Assembly: GCA_944470555.2 (NCBI GenBank)
Contig: OX104130.1
Location: 46,161,491-46,225,490 of the forward strand
Direction: 5' to 3'
Length of the DNA: 64,000 bases
Origin: Heterobilharzia americana
Lineage: Eukaryota > Platyhelminthes > Trematoda > Strigeidida > Schistosomatidae
Part shown: positions 11,046 through 23,420 of the stretch, piece by piece
Position numbering within the stretch: the first letter of the stretch is position 1
Layout of the letters: each line of letters opens with the position of its first letter
Made by a program: the position numbers and the translations under genes
Notes under the pieces: model-generated
What the model saw: the letters and a program-made list of their open reading frames with translations, nothing else
What the model was told of the DNA's origin: nothing
Database searches by the model: none

Positions 11046-12105
11046 TAGCATCGTTGTGAATATATTCACTTTAAAATTGATAGGTGAGTCGATCTCCCGG
11101 ATTTTACTGTCTGTCCAGATTTTTGCTGGCATTATGACCATCCAGAAGGTTGAGTAGTTCAAGAATTGATAAATGTTCACATGGTGGGAGAGTCAAATGA
11201 ATGAATGGGATTGGTAATTCTTGTTTTATGGACAGTAATTTTCGCGGAAACATAGTTTTATTGTTTGAAAAAGAAGTGGGGCGTCTAGAATTGGTAACGT
11301 ATATCCCTCATTTGTGTCCTATTGTCATCGTTGAAGGTTATCTTGATGATGTGGGTCTTCGAGGATTCGGGTTGAATCCCTTGTTCGTTTGACGTTCAGA
11401 TTTCCAGATAATTCGGTCAGTTTTCATCATAGTCCAGTTTCTTCATAGTCTAATGCTATCTCCATGTTGCAGGTATATGAAATTTCGGTTGAGGAAAACA
11501 GCAAGTGGGTGTAACCTCTGGCGTCTGCAATATTTCAAGGTACAATCCCAGTTGAAGCCCTAAACTTTTGGTGGACTGTCGAATTAATCGTTGTGCTGCG
11601 GTCTCATTTTGCATCTGTCCATGAAGAAAAGAAACGTCGTTGCACAGAAATTATGTCTCTTCGGTGACAAACTATGGTGAAATAGTTGTCAGTGACTTTT
11701 AGTGCACGATAACCACAAAGCGTAGCACTGAAACTACTTGTTTGAACGGCGGAGCGTATCATCGATCTGTCTGATCAGGAATTTAAGGGGCAAGAAGTGA
11801 GCAGTCGTCATGCACACGGGCGCATGCAGAAGCCGCTGAATGTGAAGTAAGTTTTGTCATGAAGAAGTGGATTGCTGGTAGTCTTGGTGTGTAGAAAGTA
11901 AGACGATTTGATGTATGGACGATTGCGAGGAATTATGATGACAGACTTTCCAGCAATGTGACCAAGCGCATTTGGACGTCGTTTGGAGTTGCGCAAGTAT
12001 GCTGTACACCATATGCGCTACCCCACTACGATGATACCGGTTATACAGGAGAGGGGAAACTGCCTGATACACAGAGTTCTCAATGTCCCGAACTAAGAGC
12101 TATTT
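11046..12105. other. no recognisable gene
   Basis: Short frames on both strands only. The part near 11570-12070 has long minus-strand frames without a domain I recognise; it may be an old retroelement. Confidence 0.4.
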
Positions 12106-12109
12106 AATT

Positions 12110-13615
12110 CACTAAATAAAACTTAGAAGGAGATCCCACCTATATTTATTCCTGGGTCACTATCAATTTCACTACCTTGGAGACACTAGGGCCCTACAGT
12201 ACCATCTCCGCGTACCTCTGTAGTAAGGCATCTGTCTACAAACAGACTGTGGGTATCGTCTGAACCTGGAAGCAAGTTGATAAGGCGCTAAAACAGCGTC
12301 ACTGCTGCGTACGGTTAAGGGGAGCCTATTCCAGATCAAGCTATAATATGCAGCAAAGAATTTACGCCTGACCTGTTTATTGCACCTCTCTATTGCCAAA
12401 GCCAGTGTATGACTTCTAAGGTCATATGGTGGTGCATATCCACAGGTGGGTGTGGGGAACAGTATGACAGACCATGCAAAGCTTTGTACAGGAGAACTAA
12501 GTTGTTTCTTAGACGCCGTTTCCATAGCGGGTTAACAGACAGTACAGTGCACCTATCTGCGTAGTCTACGTTGCCAACGCTACTCAATAATGGTCTAGTG
12601 AAAATCCTCTGAACATATTCAAGTCGTGATTTGTCAGTTTTTTTCATGCTAGAAAAAGGAACGAGCCACATTACAACATTGGTCTAACACAAAACTTGGA
12701 AAGAGCAAGTTTGGCCCCTTTGTATAGAAGTTCTTTAGTGAGAAACCTGATAATCTTCTAGCTTTAGAGACGATAGCTGCGACGTGCTCATTAAAGTTAA
12801 GGTTACCAGAATATTGCACGCCCATATCGCACACCCTATTGAGTATTTGAGTTTCATGATCTCCCAAGGATGGCGTGCTGCCAGGAGAATACTTTCGAGG
12901 TACAGAGTCCCACATTTTCATGGTTGAATTCAAGCTGCCGCCTCTGACCCCGCATAATTAGATTATTTAAATCTGCCTCAGCAGCTGACAAACCTTCAGT
13001 AGCTGCATCGTACTGGAAACTGCAAACAGTCCTAAGGTCATCAGCACAGGGATATAGTTTTCCTTGTCTAACCACTTTACATATGTCACTAACATATATG
13101 AGAAGGAGGGGTGGACCAAGGACGCTTCCTTGTACCACGCCACTTGTAATTGTTCGAGGGTGGAAGAGCAATCGTTTAATTTACCTATCTGAGAGCGTTC
13201 ATGAAGAAAGGATTCAAACCAGTTATGTGAGGGGTTTTTCACACCACATGACCCGAGGCTCATAGGCAGTCCGTGGTGGGGCGCTTCATCAAATGCTTTC
13301 TTGAAGTCGAAAAACAGTACAGCGCCAAAAAGATCTCGGTGACGCCTTTGTGCTATGTATTGAAGACGGTCTAGCATGCAGGTGTCGCAGGATCTGGTTT
13401 GTAGGAACCCATGCTGCAAAGTTGATAATAAGTTGTTATCGAAAAGGTGATCCCCAGCACTATTCTTCATAATTTTCTCCATCGCTCTGGAAACCACCGA
13501 TGTGAGATTGATCGGACGGTAATTATCTAAATGTCTAGTTGGTCCGGATTTGTAAGTGGGAATGACATGGGTATTTTTCCAACTGGAGAGGTAGCACGAA
13601 CTATCGAGTTATAGA
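12110..13615 (-). mobile_element. CR1/jockey-like non-LTR retrotransposon, 5'-truncated
   Basis: On the minus strand, starting near 13615, the sequence reads SWKNTHVIPTYKSG and NYRPINLTSVVSRAMEKI, then RT motif A as FFDFKKAFDEAPHH, motif B as GVVQGSVLGP, and motif C as CADDLRT. These are followed by the CR1-type C-terminal region (RLEYVQRIFTRPLL near 12600; NPLWKRRLRNNLVLLYKALHG near 12510; FFAAYYSLIWNRLP near 12340). The end near 12110 has an AATAAA-rich tail. This family differs from the RTE families A and B. The endonuclease half is missing. Confidence 0.85.
12172..13600 (-). pseudogene. CR1-like reverse transcriptase (frameshifted)
   Basis: The RT is spread over at least five overlapping minus-strand frames (13497-12967, 13171-12854, 12933-12649, 12671-12390, 12525-12172), which means at least four frameshifts. 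The motif C residue before ADD is Cys rather than the usual Tyr or Phe. It cannot give a working enzyme. Confidence 0.85.
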
Positions 13616-14745
13616 CAATCACTCGTTACTTGGAGGTTATCTCTACGGTATTGTCCACCACAATCTTGGATACTCCAGAGATCAGAAGGCTATATTTGCT
13701 GGCTCTCCGAGATGGTTGTTGGCTGGCTTGATTGCCGTTATATTTAGAAGTAGGATGAGAGGTCCTGTAAAATCCCAAGACAATCGGTATGCACGGCAGG
13801 GAATAGTCACCGAGACCGAAGTCGGAATGGTTAGAAGCACGTTAAACTTCCACGACTAGCAGCAGCAAAAGCTGCAATTACCGCCACAACCAAAAAGTGT
13901 ACGTATAAATAACCTTCGTTCTTACAAGTATTAAGGAGAATGTAAAGATCGAAAAAGAGGAAATATTATTTTTAACTGAAGTAGTTTGTGCACAATTTCA
14001 CATGGTCTCCACTAGGTCCGCAAACATTTAACACCAGTCTACTAAGCACGTCCCTCATGCTGGTCTGGGATGAATCATCATCAAATCTTTTGTATCCATC
14101 CACAAACAATGCCAAGGATAAGGCCATAGCTCTTAAGACTTATAGCTTTCGCCCTAATGATAATCAAGCGTCACACAACAAAACATGGCAAACTTTTACT
14201 ACAGCACAACTACCTCCCACTGAAACAGCTAACTACACGTGTATACCGATTGAACACCACCACATCATACGAGCAAGCTCACTTTTGTAGCGCAGTCATC
14301 GATGGAGCGTTGAATTCATTCGAATCACTTTTTGTAGGAAATGTTACTTAAAATGCGTCTAAAGTTGAAAATACTCACAAAAACTTTAAGTTTTATTCTA
14401 GTGGAACATGGAAAGAAGTGTAGAGCGGGAGTTAGCATCGTTGCCAGGCCGGCCCCGGTTCCTCCTGTTTTGTTCGTAAGTTTTGACTCCTCACAAGTTG
14501 ACTGAATTCAGCTACTAGGTTTGCGGATGCAACATTTAAACTAAAGGACATTTTAATGCTGGCTTATCAATGACAATAGTAATAAACATTCGTATATACA
14601 CCGAGAACTAAACCTATAGGTTAACAGGATTAGAAACTCGCGCCTTGGCTTTTTTGAGGTCTATATCGTACTGGCCAATCAGAACGGTGAACGTTAACGC
14701 TTGAAAAGAGTCTCTTCGCTGAATATCTTGTTCTTGATGTTACAA
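13616..14745. other. no recognisable gene
   Basis: It separates the CR1-like copy from the PLE. A 100-codon frame at 13988-14290 has no recognisable domain and lacks support. The last 300 bases may be PLE leader sequence. Confidence 0.4.
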
Positions 14746-14802
14746 TGGGAATTATTAAATTACTAAAAGGATGCAAGGACCCAATGACGATGAGGGAACT
14801 CA

Positions 14803-16578
14803 GTGGGTTTCGCGCTATTTTGCCAAACTTGCTTGGCGGAAACTGGGATTACTTTCCTCGAAAGTTGTATTGATAGAAATGAATATCCGAAACTGTTCTG
14901 GAAAGCACTTAGGAGAAACCATATCCGACCCAATTCTAAAACACTGAAGCGTCATGCACTTAATCGTATTGATGCCATTAGCTCTCGTATTGTTGAGTTA
15001 AAACGAAATATATCCACGAGAAATCGTACCCTTTATGAGTTATCTACTGATGAACGCAAACAGTTCGAGGAGTATGTCATTACAGTCGTAGGAAATCAGT
15101 CTCAGTCGGCCAATCTTAAACACTCCGATGGTTTGAAGCCAGTTGAAATGGAAAGTAAATTTCCGAATAATCCAGAAAAATATGTATTTAACCACTCTCA
15201 CGTTAATCTTTCGACAATTCAAATGCAAGCCCTATCGCTGGGCTCAAAGTTTTGCAGCAGTGCATCCAAGGTTAACAGATTACATACCCAAGTACAATTT
15301 GAAAATTTAATCAGCCAGATTGTCGGTCTTACGCCTGCATCGCCGCAAGAATTTCAGCATTTCAAGTCCACTGTTCTAGATTGCTGTCACCAATTTACCA
15401 ACTCCAAAATCAGTTCTAGCTCTTTATTAACCAAGGACCATATACAACAGCTAAAACTAATCAAAGATAACAGGGATATTATCATAAGCCGTCCTGATAA
15501 GGGAGGAGGCATTGTCCTAATGAATCGTCAGGAGTATACTGATAAACTTTCCGTAATCCTCTCTGATCCCACTAAGTTTACTAAACCCGAAGGTGAGCCC
15601 AATAAGACACATATAATTGAAACACAACTCACAAATGTCTTAAAAAGCATGAGGGATAAATCAATAATTGATCCTGATTTATATGAACGTATCCGACCGG
15701 TTGGCTCTATAATCCCACGTCTATATGGACTACCGAAGATACATAAAGGGATTACCTCTTCGTCCGATCCTCGATATGGCTGGTTCTCCTATCACCGAAC
15801 TGCTCAATGGTTAGCTGAAATTCTGGAACCTGTTAGAAGGCAAGTATCGAGTTTTTCTATCCGTGATACATTTCAGTTTGTTGAGGGTATTAAGGATTTT
15901 AATGCTCTAAACAAGATGATGTTTTCATTAGACGTCACTTCATTGTTCACGAGTGTGCCACTCACCGAAACTGTCTGTTATGTATGTGACTATATTGATG
16001 CACATAATTTAGACGTAGGACTACCAACGAGCTGCTTGAAAGAGCTTTTGTTGAGGTGCACATTTAATGTCCAATTCAGTTTCAATAATGAAATCTATAG
16101 ACAGAAAGATGGAATTGCGATGGGGTCACCATTGGGACCACTGCTAGCAGATTTCTTCATGTCGAAACTAGAAAATTCACAACTTCGTCAAACTATTGAT
16201 AGCTTTGACTTTTATAGAAGATATATGGACGACACGTTTGTTATTTGCGACAAAAATGTAGACCTCGACGATGTGCTTCGTTCATTCAATGAATGTCATC
16301 AAGCCCTCAAGTTTACTATAGAGAAGGAATCAGAATCAACTATTCCTTTTCTTGATGTGCTTCTCACCCGACGTCAGAATGGATACCTTAAAAGATCCAT
16401 CTACAGAAAACCAACGTGGAACGGACAACTAACTAATTTTTATAGTTGGGTGCCCATCAACAGAAAAAGAAATCTTATTCACTCTCTTTGCTATCGAATA
16501 AGAAGTATCTGTAGTGACGATTGTATCGAGAAGAGCTATCTTTTTAAAAAGCATACTTGTCGAAAACGGTTACCCTAG
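14803..16578 (+). CDS. Penelope-like element reverse transcriptase
   Basis: The 591-residue frame holds the PLE RT, which primes on nicked DNA or chromosome ends. Motifs seen: LIKDNRDIIISRPDKGGGIV around residues 222-241, the block typical of PLE and telomerase-related RTs; IPRLYGLPKIHK around residues 303-314; motif A MFSLDVTSLFTSVPL near residue 373; motif B KDGIAMGSPLGPLLADFF near 436; motif C YMDDTF near 473, with YMDD at the active site; and FLDVLLTRRQNG and IYRKPTW near 515-537. All catalytic Asp residues are present. The frame ends where a one-base shift moves the reading into the endonuclease frame that starts at 16514. Length and motif order fit PLE RTs. Confidence 0.9.
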   Translation: MGFALFCQTCLAETGITFLESCIDRNEYPKLFWKALRRNHIRPNSKTLKRHALNRIDAISSRIVELKRNISTRNRTLYELSTDERKQFEEYVITVVGNQSQSANLKHSDGLKPVEMESKFPNNPEKYVFNHSHVNLSTIQMQALSLGSKFCSSASKVNRLHTQVQFENLISQIVGLTPASPQEFQHFKSTVLDCCHQFTNSKISSSSLLTKDHIQQLKLIKDNRDIIISRPDKGGGIVLMNRQEYTDKLSVILSDPTKFTKPEGEPNKTHIIETQLTNVLKSMRDKSIIDPDLYERIRPVGSIIPRLYGLPKIHKGITSSSDPRYGWFSYHRTAQWLAEILEPVRRQVSSFSIRDTFQFVEGIKDFNALNKMMFSLDVTSLFTSVPLTETVCYVCDYIDAHNLDVGLPTSCLKELLLRCTFNVQFSFNNEIYRQKDGIAMGSPLGPLLADFFMSKLENSQLRQTIDSFDFYRRYMDDTFVICDKNVDLDDVLRSFNECHQALKFTIEKESESTIPFLDVLLTRRQNGYLKRSIYRKPTWNGQLTNFYSWVPINRKRNLIHSLCYRIRSICSDDCIEKSYLFKKHTCRKRLP

Positions 16579-17158
16579 CCGTTTTATTGATAAAAATATG
16601 CGGGAAAGAAACACTAAACCAGTCATCCACTCGGTCTCAAAGAAAAGATTGTTTATGAGCCTAGAGTTTAAAGGAGACCTAGCATCGGATGTACTGAAGA
16701 ATCGTCTTACCAGATCAATCAATAGGACTTTCTTCGCAGCAAGACTTCAGTTGACTTTTACCAGCCGCAACCTATTCTCCACCTGCGTTAAAGACAAGCT
16801 TCCTCGTTTGGCCGCCTCTATGTGCATCTACCAGTTCACCTGCTCTTGTGGAGCAAGGTACATCGGCCGTAGCCAGAGAATGCTTTCTACACGTATACGA
16901 GAACATGTTCCTGCTTGGTTTTATAAAGGTGAAAGAAAGTCTGTTAGAAGTTCGATTCTAGAACATTTGATTGACTTCCATCACACAACAAATCCAGACG
17001 ATGACTTTGAAATTATTTATCAAATTCGCCCAAACCTCCCACGTTCTCTTCGTTTTCAACTCCTTAAAACAGCGGAGGCTTTAGCTATTCATGAACTAAG
17101 ACCTGATCTGTGTGTACAAAAGAAGTATGTGCAGTCACTGTCTTTATCATGGCCATAA
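16514..17158 (+). CDS. Penelope-like element GIY-YIG endonuclease (frameshifted from RT)
   Basis: This frame overlaps the RT frame by 65 bases and continues the same polyprotein after a shift near 16530-16560. It begins with the end of the RT region (FLKSILVENGYPSRFIDKN), then a linker, then the GIY-YIG domain: YQFTCSCGARYIGRSQRMLSTRIREH at about residues 109-134, with a Cys pair just before the YIG strand and the conserved Arg in the helix. HLIDFHHTT follows, then the KTAEALAIHELRP block with the conserved Glu. Ending with a stop at 17158, the domain is intact. The two frames are most simply one gene with a single indel; programmed frameshifting is possible but not suggested by any obvious slippery signal beyond a short T/A run. 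Confidence 0.88.
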   Translation: MTIVSRRAIFLKSILVENGYPSRFIDKNMRERNTKPVIHSVSKKRLFMSLEFKGDLASDVLKNRLTRSINRTFFAARLQLTFTSRNLFSTCVKDKLPRLAASMCIYQFTCSCGARYIGRSQRMLSTRIREHVPAWFYKGERKSVRSSILEHLIDFHHTTNPDDDFEIIYQIRPNLPRSLRFQLLKTAEALAIHELRPDLCVQKKYVQSLSLSWP

Positions 17159-17620
17159 CATTTTCCCACCCCATTAGCTCCCCTCCCACTTTGTTAATTT
17201 AACCTTTGTATCCTTCCTTTATCACTATTATTGTTATTATAATCGCCTTCACTTCAACTAGTTTCCGGTGTTATTTCACTTAATTGTCTTAATCCTTTTA
17301 GAAAAGTTCATCTTGTCCAATTTGTCTAATGCCATTACATAATACTTAATTGATTTACCATTTTCAACAATTTTTTCACCCCTTCTGAGTTATATACTCT
17401 CTATGTACCATTCCATATATTACATAATCTATTTGTTATCATTCGCACTTCAATTGTTATTATAATCATAAATGCCTATGTCACCGTCCTCTCCATTATT
17501 ATTGTCATCACCATATAGTGTTTAGTTTTCCGCACGGGATATAATTCTTTCAAATATCATATATATACGATTGTACAGCTTGAAAATAAATTCGTTGGAA
17601 AACGCTGTTCTGTAAATCAG

Positions 17621-20259
17621 ATCTATAGCAGACGAGTGGCTGGACCTACTGCATCGGAATCCGCCAAAGATCTAAAGCCGTTCCGCAAGACCAAGAAGAG
17701 AGCGCGAAGAAATCAACTTGTTTACACAGGCTCGTTAAAAGATATTGGATATTGGATCTCACGCGCTGAGTTGAATATTGCATTTTGGTGGTTGGAATTA
17801 CGTTTTGGGGCTTGCAATTTTACTTTGTGTATGAAGAGTTTGTCGACGTAGTGGTTAACTATTTTTATTCATAGAAGTGATGGTTTGTGACTTAGGGCAA
17901 GGATTATCATTAGCAATTTTTTTTACCACTTTGATACCAATAAATATTTTTTGGTGATCCTTTTTAGTCGTATTCATGAGGGTGAGAAAATTTTCTCTGG
18001 AAAAGTTGAAATTGCTCCTGCATTGTTCCGAATTCAAATAGTTGGTGGTGGAAGAGGGAAACGTTTCTGTCAGCAAGCACATGCTGTCTGTAAAGAAGTT
18101 ATCCTAGTCGATATCAACTAGGTTTGTTCGCGAAAAAAAGTTTTGCTAGAGACATGCAATTCAATTTCCAAAACGCATGGAAACTCGAGAAAAATGCAAG
18201 GCAAAATGAAAGTAAACGTGAGGCAAGTCGGAAAAACGCGGTGCGAAACGTGGGGCCGAAAAAGAAAACACTGGTAGTGTTGCAGAACCCCGAGTTCTCC
18301 ATGTATTTTTTTATAATGGCCCCCCTCGTTTTATTTCATTCTAACTACAAACCCACAGGAACATTTATTTCACCGGAGCTAAAAGCAGGAAGGCTGAAGA
18401 TATTTTCCTGCCTACTGCTGGAGCAAACCGAACAAAAGGAACCAAACCCCAGGAATTGGACATGGGAGATCGAAATCTATGGGTCTCCTACTTTCTCACT
18501 ATTGATGTTGAATGTTTGGTCTCTATTTATATGTGAAAATCGTCGGTGTCGAATATCCCAAACTGTGTTACGATCTGATCTAAACCCGTTGATTTGTCAG
18601 GTTTATTTATTGATGTCCAGCGAAGCGTTTAGGTCATCGGTAAATTCTAGTGCGTCGAATCTAGGCATTCACTAACTCCAGTTCTGAAAATAATTTATCT
18701 CTTGCAGGTTTATTGATTCGTAGAGGATTATATAGTTTATCTCCCTACAAAACTAATGAATACTTCAGCTTTGTCAGCGTAGATTCGGCGTTCAACCTAG
18801 TATACTGTCGTGGAGTTTCCCAGGTTATTGTGACAATTCGGTAGCAGACCTGACAGAACTATGTACTCCTCAATCCAGTTGATGTAACCTGCATTAATTC
18901 GGATGAGTAGGGAAGTGTATTTCATTCCTGAAACCACTCCAGTTTCTATTAACAATTATCGTGTAGATTACTAGTCCACGGCTGATTGTTACTGTCTTCG
19001 CACACAAGTCAAACAATAAGTCTACGCGATACCTGTTCTGTTCACACCTTATCTATGATGACCATTCTAGTCCCCGCCCGCTATTCAGCTTTTGGGCTAT
19101 AATAACAAAGCATCCTAATTCTAATAACGTCAGGCAAGATGAAATGTGTGCAGGATAAAATTTTTACGTAAAGTTTGATAGTTTTGCGCGTGTCTCGTTT
19201 CAATTTCACTGTACAGCTATAAACATTGTGTTTTTCTTGGTGCCATACAAAATGTTTGAAATACTTCTCTACATAATATCCGGTTAGACGTATTAGGTGT
19301 GGGGACGTTAAAGATTTTTATATGTATATATATTTAGAAGTGGGTTATAAATAGTACGGAACAAAGGTTATAATAAAACAACTGGAATGTTTCGTAGTAC
19401 TCGTCATTTTTTGAACTGAATTGAACGGTCTCTGCTGTCATATGAACTCCTCTACCGATGCTTTGATATGGCCCAATGATTCATGTTTTAATTTGCTTGG
19501 TGGTGTCTAGTAGTGGAATTCAGGACACTCTTAGAACTCATTAACCAAATGTACCTGCATCCCAGTGAGTGACGGTGTTTCAATTACGACAACGAGAACT
19601 TGTTGCATATAGTGACTACAAGTTGCTACTTACCCTATATAAATGCGACTTCTCAATAGTGCCTTATAATGTAATGTGTGTATATTTGTTGAAGATGATA
19701 AGCGTGTCATTCATTTTTGCCTGTGGCCATACTTTATACCCTTGAAAAACTTGTTTCATTACTGGCAGTAGTATGGCACTTAGTTGTTGCTTGTAGGTTA
19801 ACTGACTACAAAGTCGGTACTATGCGTGCTTTGCCTGCTCGTAGATATCTAGCGATAACTATATGGCAGCATAAGGGAAATATTTTTGTGTACTGACAGT
19901 ACAGGAATCAGCCTAACGTCTGTTTAATTGAAGGACTTCACCACCTGATGGTCGGAATGCGAAAAACAGGTTAAAGGTATGGAACAAAGCATTTATTTGC
20001 CTGTTTTCACATTCCAAAACTAAAGCATATAGGATTGTGAATAGACAAATTTCTGAACCTTGTCTGTTTGACTTTTTTGCTGATGGTGTTTTGTGCTAGT
20101 TTCTGATAAACCTGGTGAACCTATCACCACTAGTAGTTTTTCACTCCAAAATACAGGATCACGTGGTAGATAATGATTAGCCCTTGTCTGCTGAGGTTAT
20201 GTTGCGTGATGTTTGTCAAGTATGTTCATTCTCCAATCTTTTTCAGCCAGTCATTGACA
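17621..20259. other. no recognisable gene
   Basis: AT-rich DNA with short frames. The longest, 18124-18675 (+, 183 codons), is rich in Lys/Arg/Asn at its start, has no recognised domain, and no splice or codon evidence supports it. The missing 5' exon of the scramblase gene could lie here or further upstream. Confidence 0.45.
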
Positions 20260-20335
20260 TGGGACCTTGAATTACTCTGTAACGGTGCAAGTTGATGCAC
20301 CTCAATCAGCACATCACTAGTCTTTCTCACATATG
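20260..20335 (-). mobile_element. 3' end relic of RTE family A
   Basis: The sequence from CATGGGACCTTGAATTACTC through CACATCACTAG is a degenerate inverted copy of the family A 3' end seen at 41225-41285 and, inverted, at 36892-36950. Weak plus-strand family A pieces may follow (a .DYLG. block near 20342 and a V.NLHR block near 20440). Confidence 0.5.
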
Positions 20336-20499
20336 TTCAGGTATTTGACTACCTGGGCCTTGGGAGCATTTTCCGTGATGTGGAATCATTAAGTTGAGAT
20401 TAGATATAGATTAGGGATTAAAGGTAATTTAGTGGGTAGAGTTGTGAACTTGCATCGATTGTAGTAGGTAGCACGCATGTTTAACATCTATTTGGGTGA

Positions 20500-21227
20500 A
20501 TACGCTGCTAATGAAAGAGTAGCGGATGAAATTCGGGGATTGTTTAACAAAAATGTACTAGTCATTCCCAAGTTCTAATTACCGGACTTGCTTGCTCAAA
20601 GTGATGCTTTCGTCCTGACAGGACTTCGTGGAATAATTGAAACGGGTATTGTAGCTTTCAGAAGATGTGGTTCAGAATTGAATAGATTAGAAGGAATAAC
20701 TTGTCCTTTTGTATTTTACAATTGTGCCCCTTTTATTCTGTATATCGATTCATTCTTATTTTGACCTACTGTTATAGTCAATATTAATTTAACTAGTTTC
20801 TTTTTTATTAGTCTTACCCTTGTGTATTTAGTAAATATGTTGGATATTGAACCAGGACAGCTTATATCATGCATCCTTTGTTCATTCGTTTGTAAAGAGG
20901 GCATGAGGTTTGCCGTTTCTTATATTTCCTCCAGCTTTTTTAAAAGCTAGTTTTATGGAGCATAATTTACTACTTAAATAATTAGTTGAAAAACTGTTGT
21001 TTATGCATCCTAGGGATTTAAGTTCTGTGTTAAGATGCTCTGACAAACTAAGCAGATAATAGTCTTGTCTCTTGAAGTTATTGATGTAATAGTTCTTATA
21101 AATTCCATGGGCAAGTGTCATGACACAGTATCAGAGGATACTTTAGAATTGTTTTGCTTGGACATCTGGTTTAAGAATAAAGAATAGTGAAACTTGTTAA
21201 CTATTTTATTTGGGAAGTTCCAAACAT
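20500..21227. other. no recognisable gene
   Basis: Two adjacent minus-strand frames (21121-20882 and 20904-20716) can be read, but they contain no domain I know. Treated as non-coding. Confidence 0.45.
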
Positions 21228-23420
21228 TACTGTCCTGAAGTGGCGGTTGCGCTATTATGTCACAATGACCCAGAGAAATATGTTGGTGTCAGATCCTGTC
21301 ATGAGCTAAAAGTCCGTTAAGTTGCCATAAAACTAAAAGCAGTTACTTTTAGAGTGTAAATGAATACTTAATGGTAGCTTTCGAGTGAGGAGTCGTCCTG
21401 CTGGTGGGATGTGAGTGGTGGCAGTAAGATGTACCCCACGGATGACCAGGGGTAACATTCTAGTGCCACATTCCCTGTTGAAAGCAGGGGTTAGAAGAGC
21501 TCGGTCCGAGAAGCAGAAAACTTCTCAAGCCTATGGTCTTCCAGTCCCGGTAAATGAATTTACTAGTTGGATACAAATCAATCAAACCTATATCTGAAAC
21601 TTCCAAAAGGTTCTTTGCCGTATATCTCAAGTAGATGTCTTTTGGGATCTGCAGTCTAGTACCATTATGACATACAAATTCTTTTTAGATACTTCAAGAA
21701 GAAGTCGCCTTCCCCAGTGTGGGCAGTTGCAAGGTGTCAATTGTCCTCACAACCTTGAGATCATGACCAGCCTTTCATAAATTTACCTTCTAATCTTTAT
21801 CTTTCTTTATTTCTCTCAGTCAACATTCCTACGTCATCTTTAGCTTGTTTCAACTCTACAGCCGTTGCTAACGACTCGAGTTCACGAAATAGCGTCCCCG
21901 GTCTCCTGAAAGGGTGCTCCAAAAAACATACTGGAGCTTTCAATATCCATACCTTCCATCGAATCGGACAACAAGCTTCTCGAACGAAAACCGGCGGAAT
22001 ACGTCATGAACGTATGATGTGTCTGTTAGACACGCATGTGTACAGGGTATTGGAGTTACTGGAGATTTGATGGCTAGTTGTGGTAGTCTTGCAGGTGTAG
22101 GTAGGTATAGGCTTGAGTCTTAAAGCAGAAAGTGTACTGGTGTACTGGATCCTAGTTGATAGTTGTCTGTACTATGTTTGACTGGATAGTGGATCGAGGA
22201 TTAAGAGAAGTGGAATGGTGAAATTCGCCGTTGTCTTTCTGTAATGCCAACTTACGCACCCAGTAAGTGCAGTTCAGGTGAAGTGAAGGATGAGTCCTAC
22301 TGAAATCTGTGAAGCCTTCTACTGTAAATGAATCTCTCAAAAGTGGTTGTTACAGTAGGGAGTCTCAATGCAGAAGTGGGTAGGGTAAGTTAACCAGAAG
22401 GGCATTCAGGTTGTATTTTTTTTGACTCGTAGCCGAACGACCAGATGAGGTTGGTCTCCTACTTCAACTGTTGTTGGAGAACCATGATTGGATTTTTGAC
22501 CAACTGAAACTTCAGACATAAAGAGAGATATTGTCTGACATGGCAACCACTAACCTGAATGCAACGACCGCTTCAGTTACTTGAGGAGTTAAATTAGCCC
22601 AAACTAGTTAACGAAATCTCAGCTTAGATACAGAAGGTGTGTTCAGCATTTCCCGACTTGCGTCATCTGTGGGGCCAAATGGCGAGATATCCGTCTGGAC
22701 TGCAGTTCGTCCTGTCCCGTTGTACGGCTGAGTGAAAGTGATAGATGTGAATCGGTTGCATGGTTTTGATCACATGTGTCTTTACAACATTGTTCGCATT
22801 TGGTGGAATCACCGTGTGAGCAGTGCTGAGGTCGGATAAAGTGTACTAGGTGAGGCAGACAAGTCGATTGATGAGGTTGTGAACCTTTGTCAACTGAGAT
22901 TGCTTAGACATGTACTGAGCATGCCGAGCCGCTGCTTATCTCGATTGGTTTGAAGGGGATTCAGAGTGACCAGAACAAGACGTAGCACCAATGGGTGAAA
23001 TCTCTTACTATCGGCCTTATCCGTGTAAGGAGAGGTTAACTACCTGTTTGCGGTTCTCAAGACGAAAAGGAATCAGTGGTTGAGGTTATGTGGCTGAAAA
23101 TCGGTCTCAATGGTGCAAATGCAATCATCATCTAAAGCTTGGATATTCGCATTAACCTTTATCTTCAAATTGTTTATTCTCTCACAACTTTGTCCACTTT
23201 GATATCACTCTTTTTCTATCCACCTGTTCTTTATGTAGTACTGTGAAGTGTGACAACTTGGGGCGATGCACTTGTGTGTGAGGTTCTTTGTTGATTTTTC
23301 AGTCAGTCACCTATTTTGGCTAATTCCCTCACCTTTCGTTTCGGTGCATTCTCACTTGATGTGCTAAAATATGTGGTAGCCTGGACCATTACGCAGTAAT
23401 GATAAATCCCGTGTTAATAT
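21228..23420 (+). mobile_element. old RTE family A copy with internal deletion (upstream copy)
   Basis: It has a diverged 5' untranslated region (21228-21780) and a decayed endonuclease start (21900-22400). An abrupt jump near 22600 leads to the C-terminal region (TQLRHLW-like block near 22655, VVNLCQLRLLRHVLSMPSR-like block near 22875) and the 3' motif ATTACGCAGTAATG near 23390. Most of the RT is missing. From 21741 onward it is the same sequence as 43737-45416; left of that point the two copies differ. Confidence 0.8.

Larger units (their letters stand above)
14746..17620 (+). mobile_element. Penelope-like element, nearly complete
   Basis: A PLE with a reverse transcriptase followed by a GIY-YIG endonuclease in the order typical of endonuclease-bearing PLEs. 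The coding part is 14803-17158. The 5' limit is uncertain, because a second frame with an ATG at 14743 runs into the start of the RT frame and suggests one further frameshift near 14810. The 3' limit is also uncertain; AT-rich untranslated sequence follows to about 17600. No target-site duplication was identified. Its RT and endonuclease differ clearly from those of the small PLE at 6992, so at least two PLE lineages are present. Confidence 0.85.

Noticed and set aside
18124..18675. 183-codon frame as a host gene
   Set aside because: No domain, no splice partner and biased composition only; long chance frames occur in this DNA.
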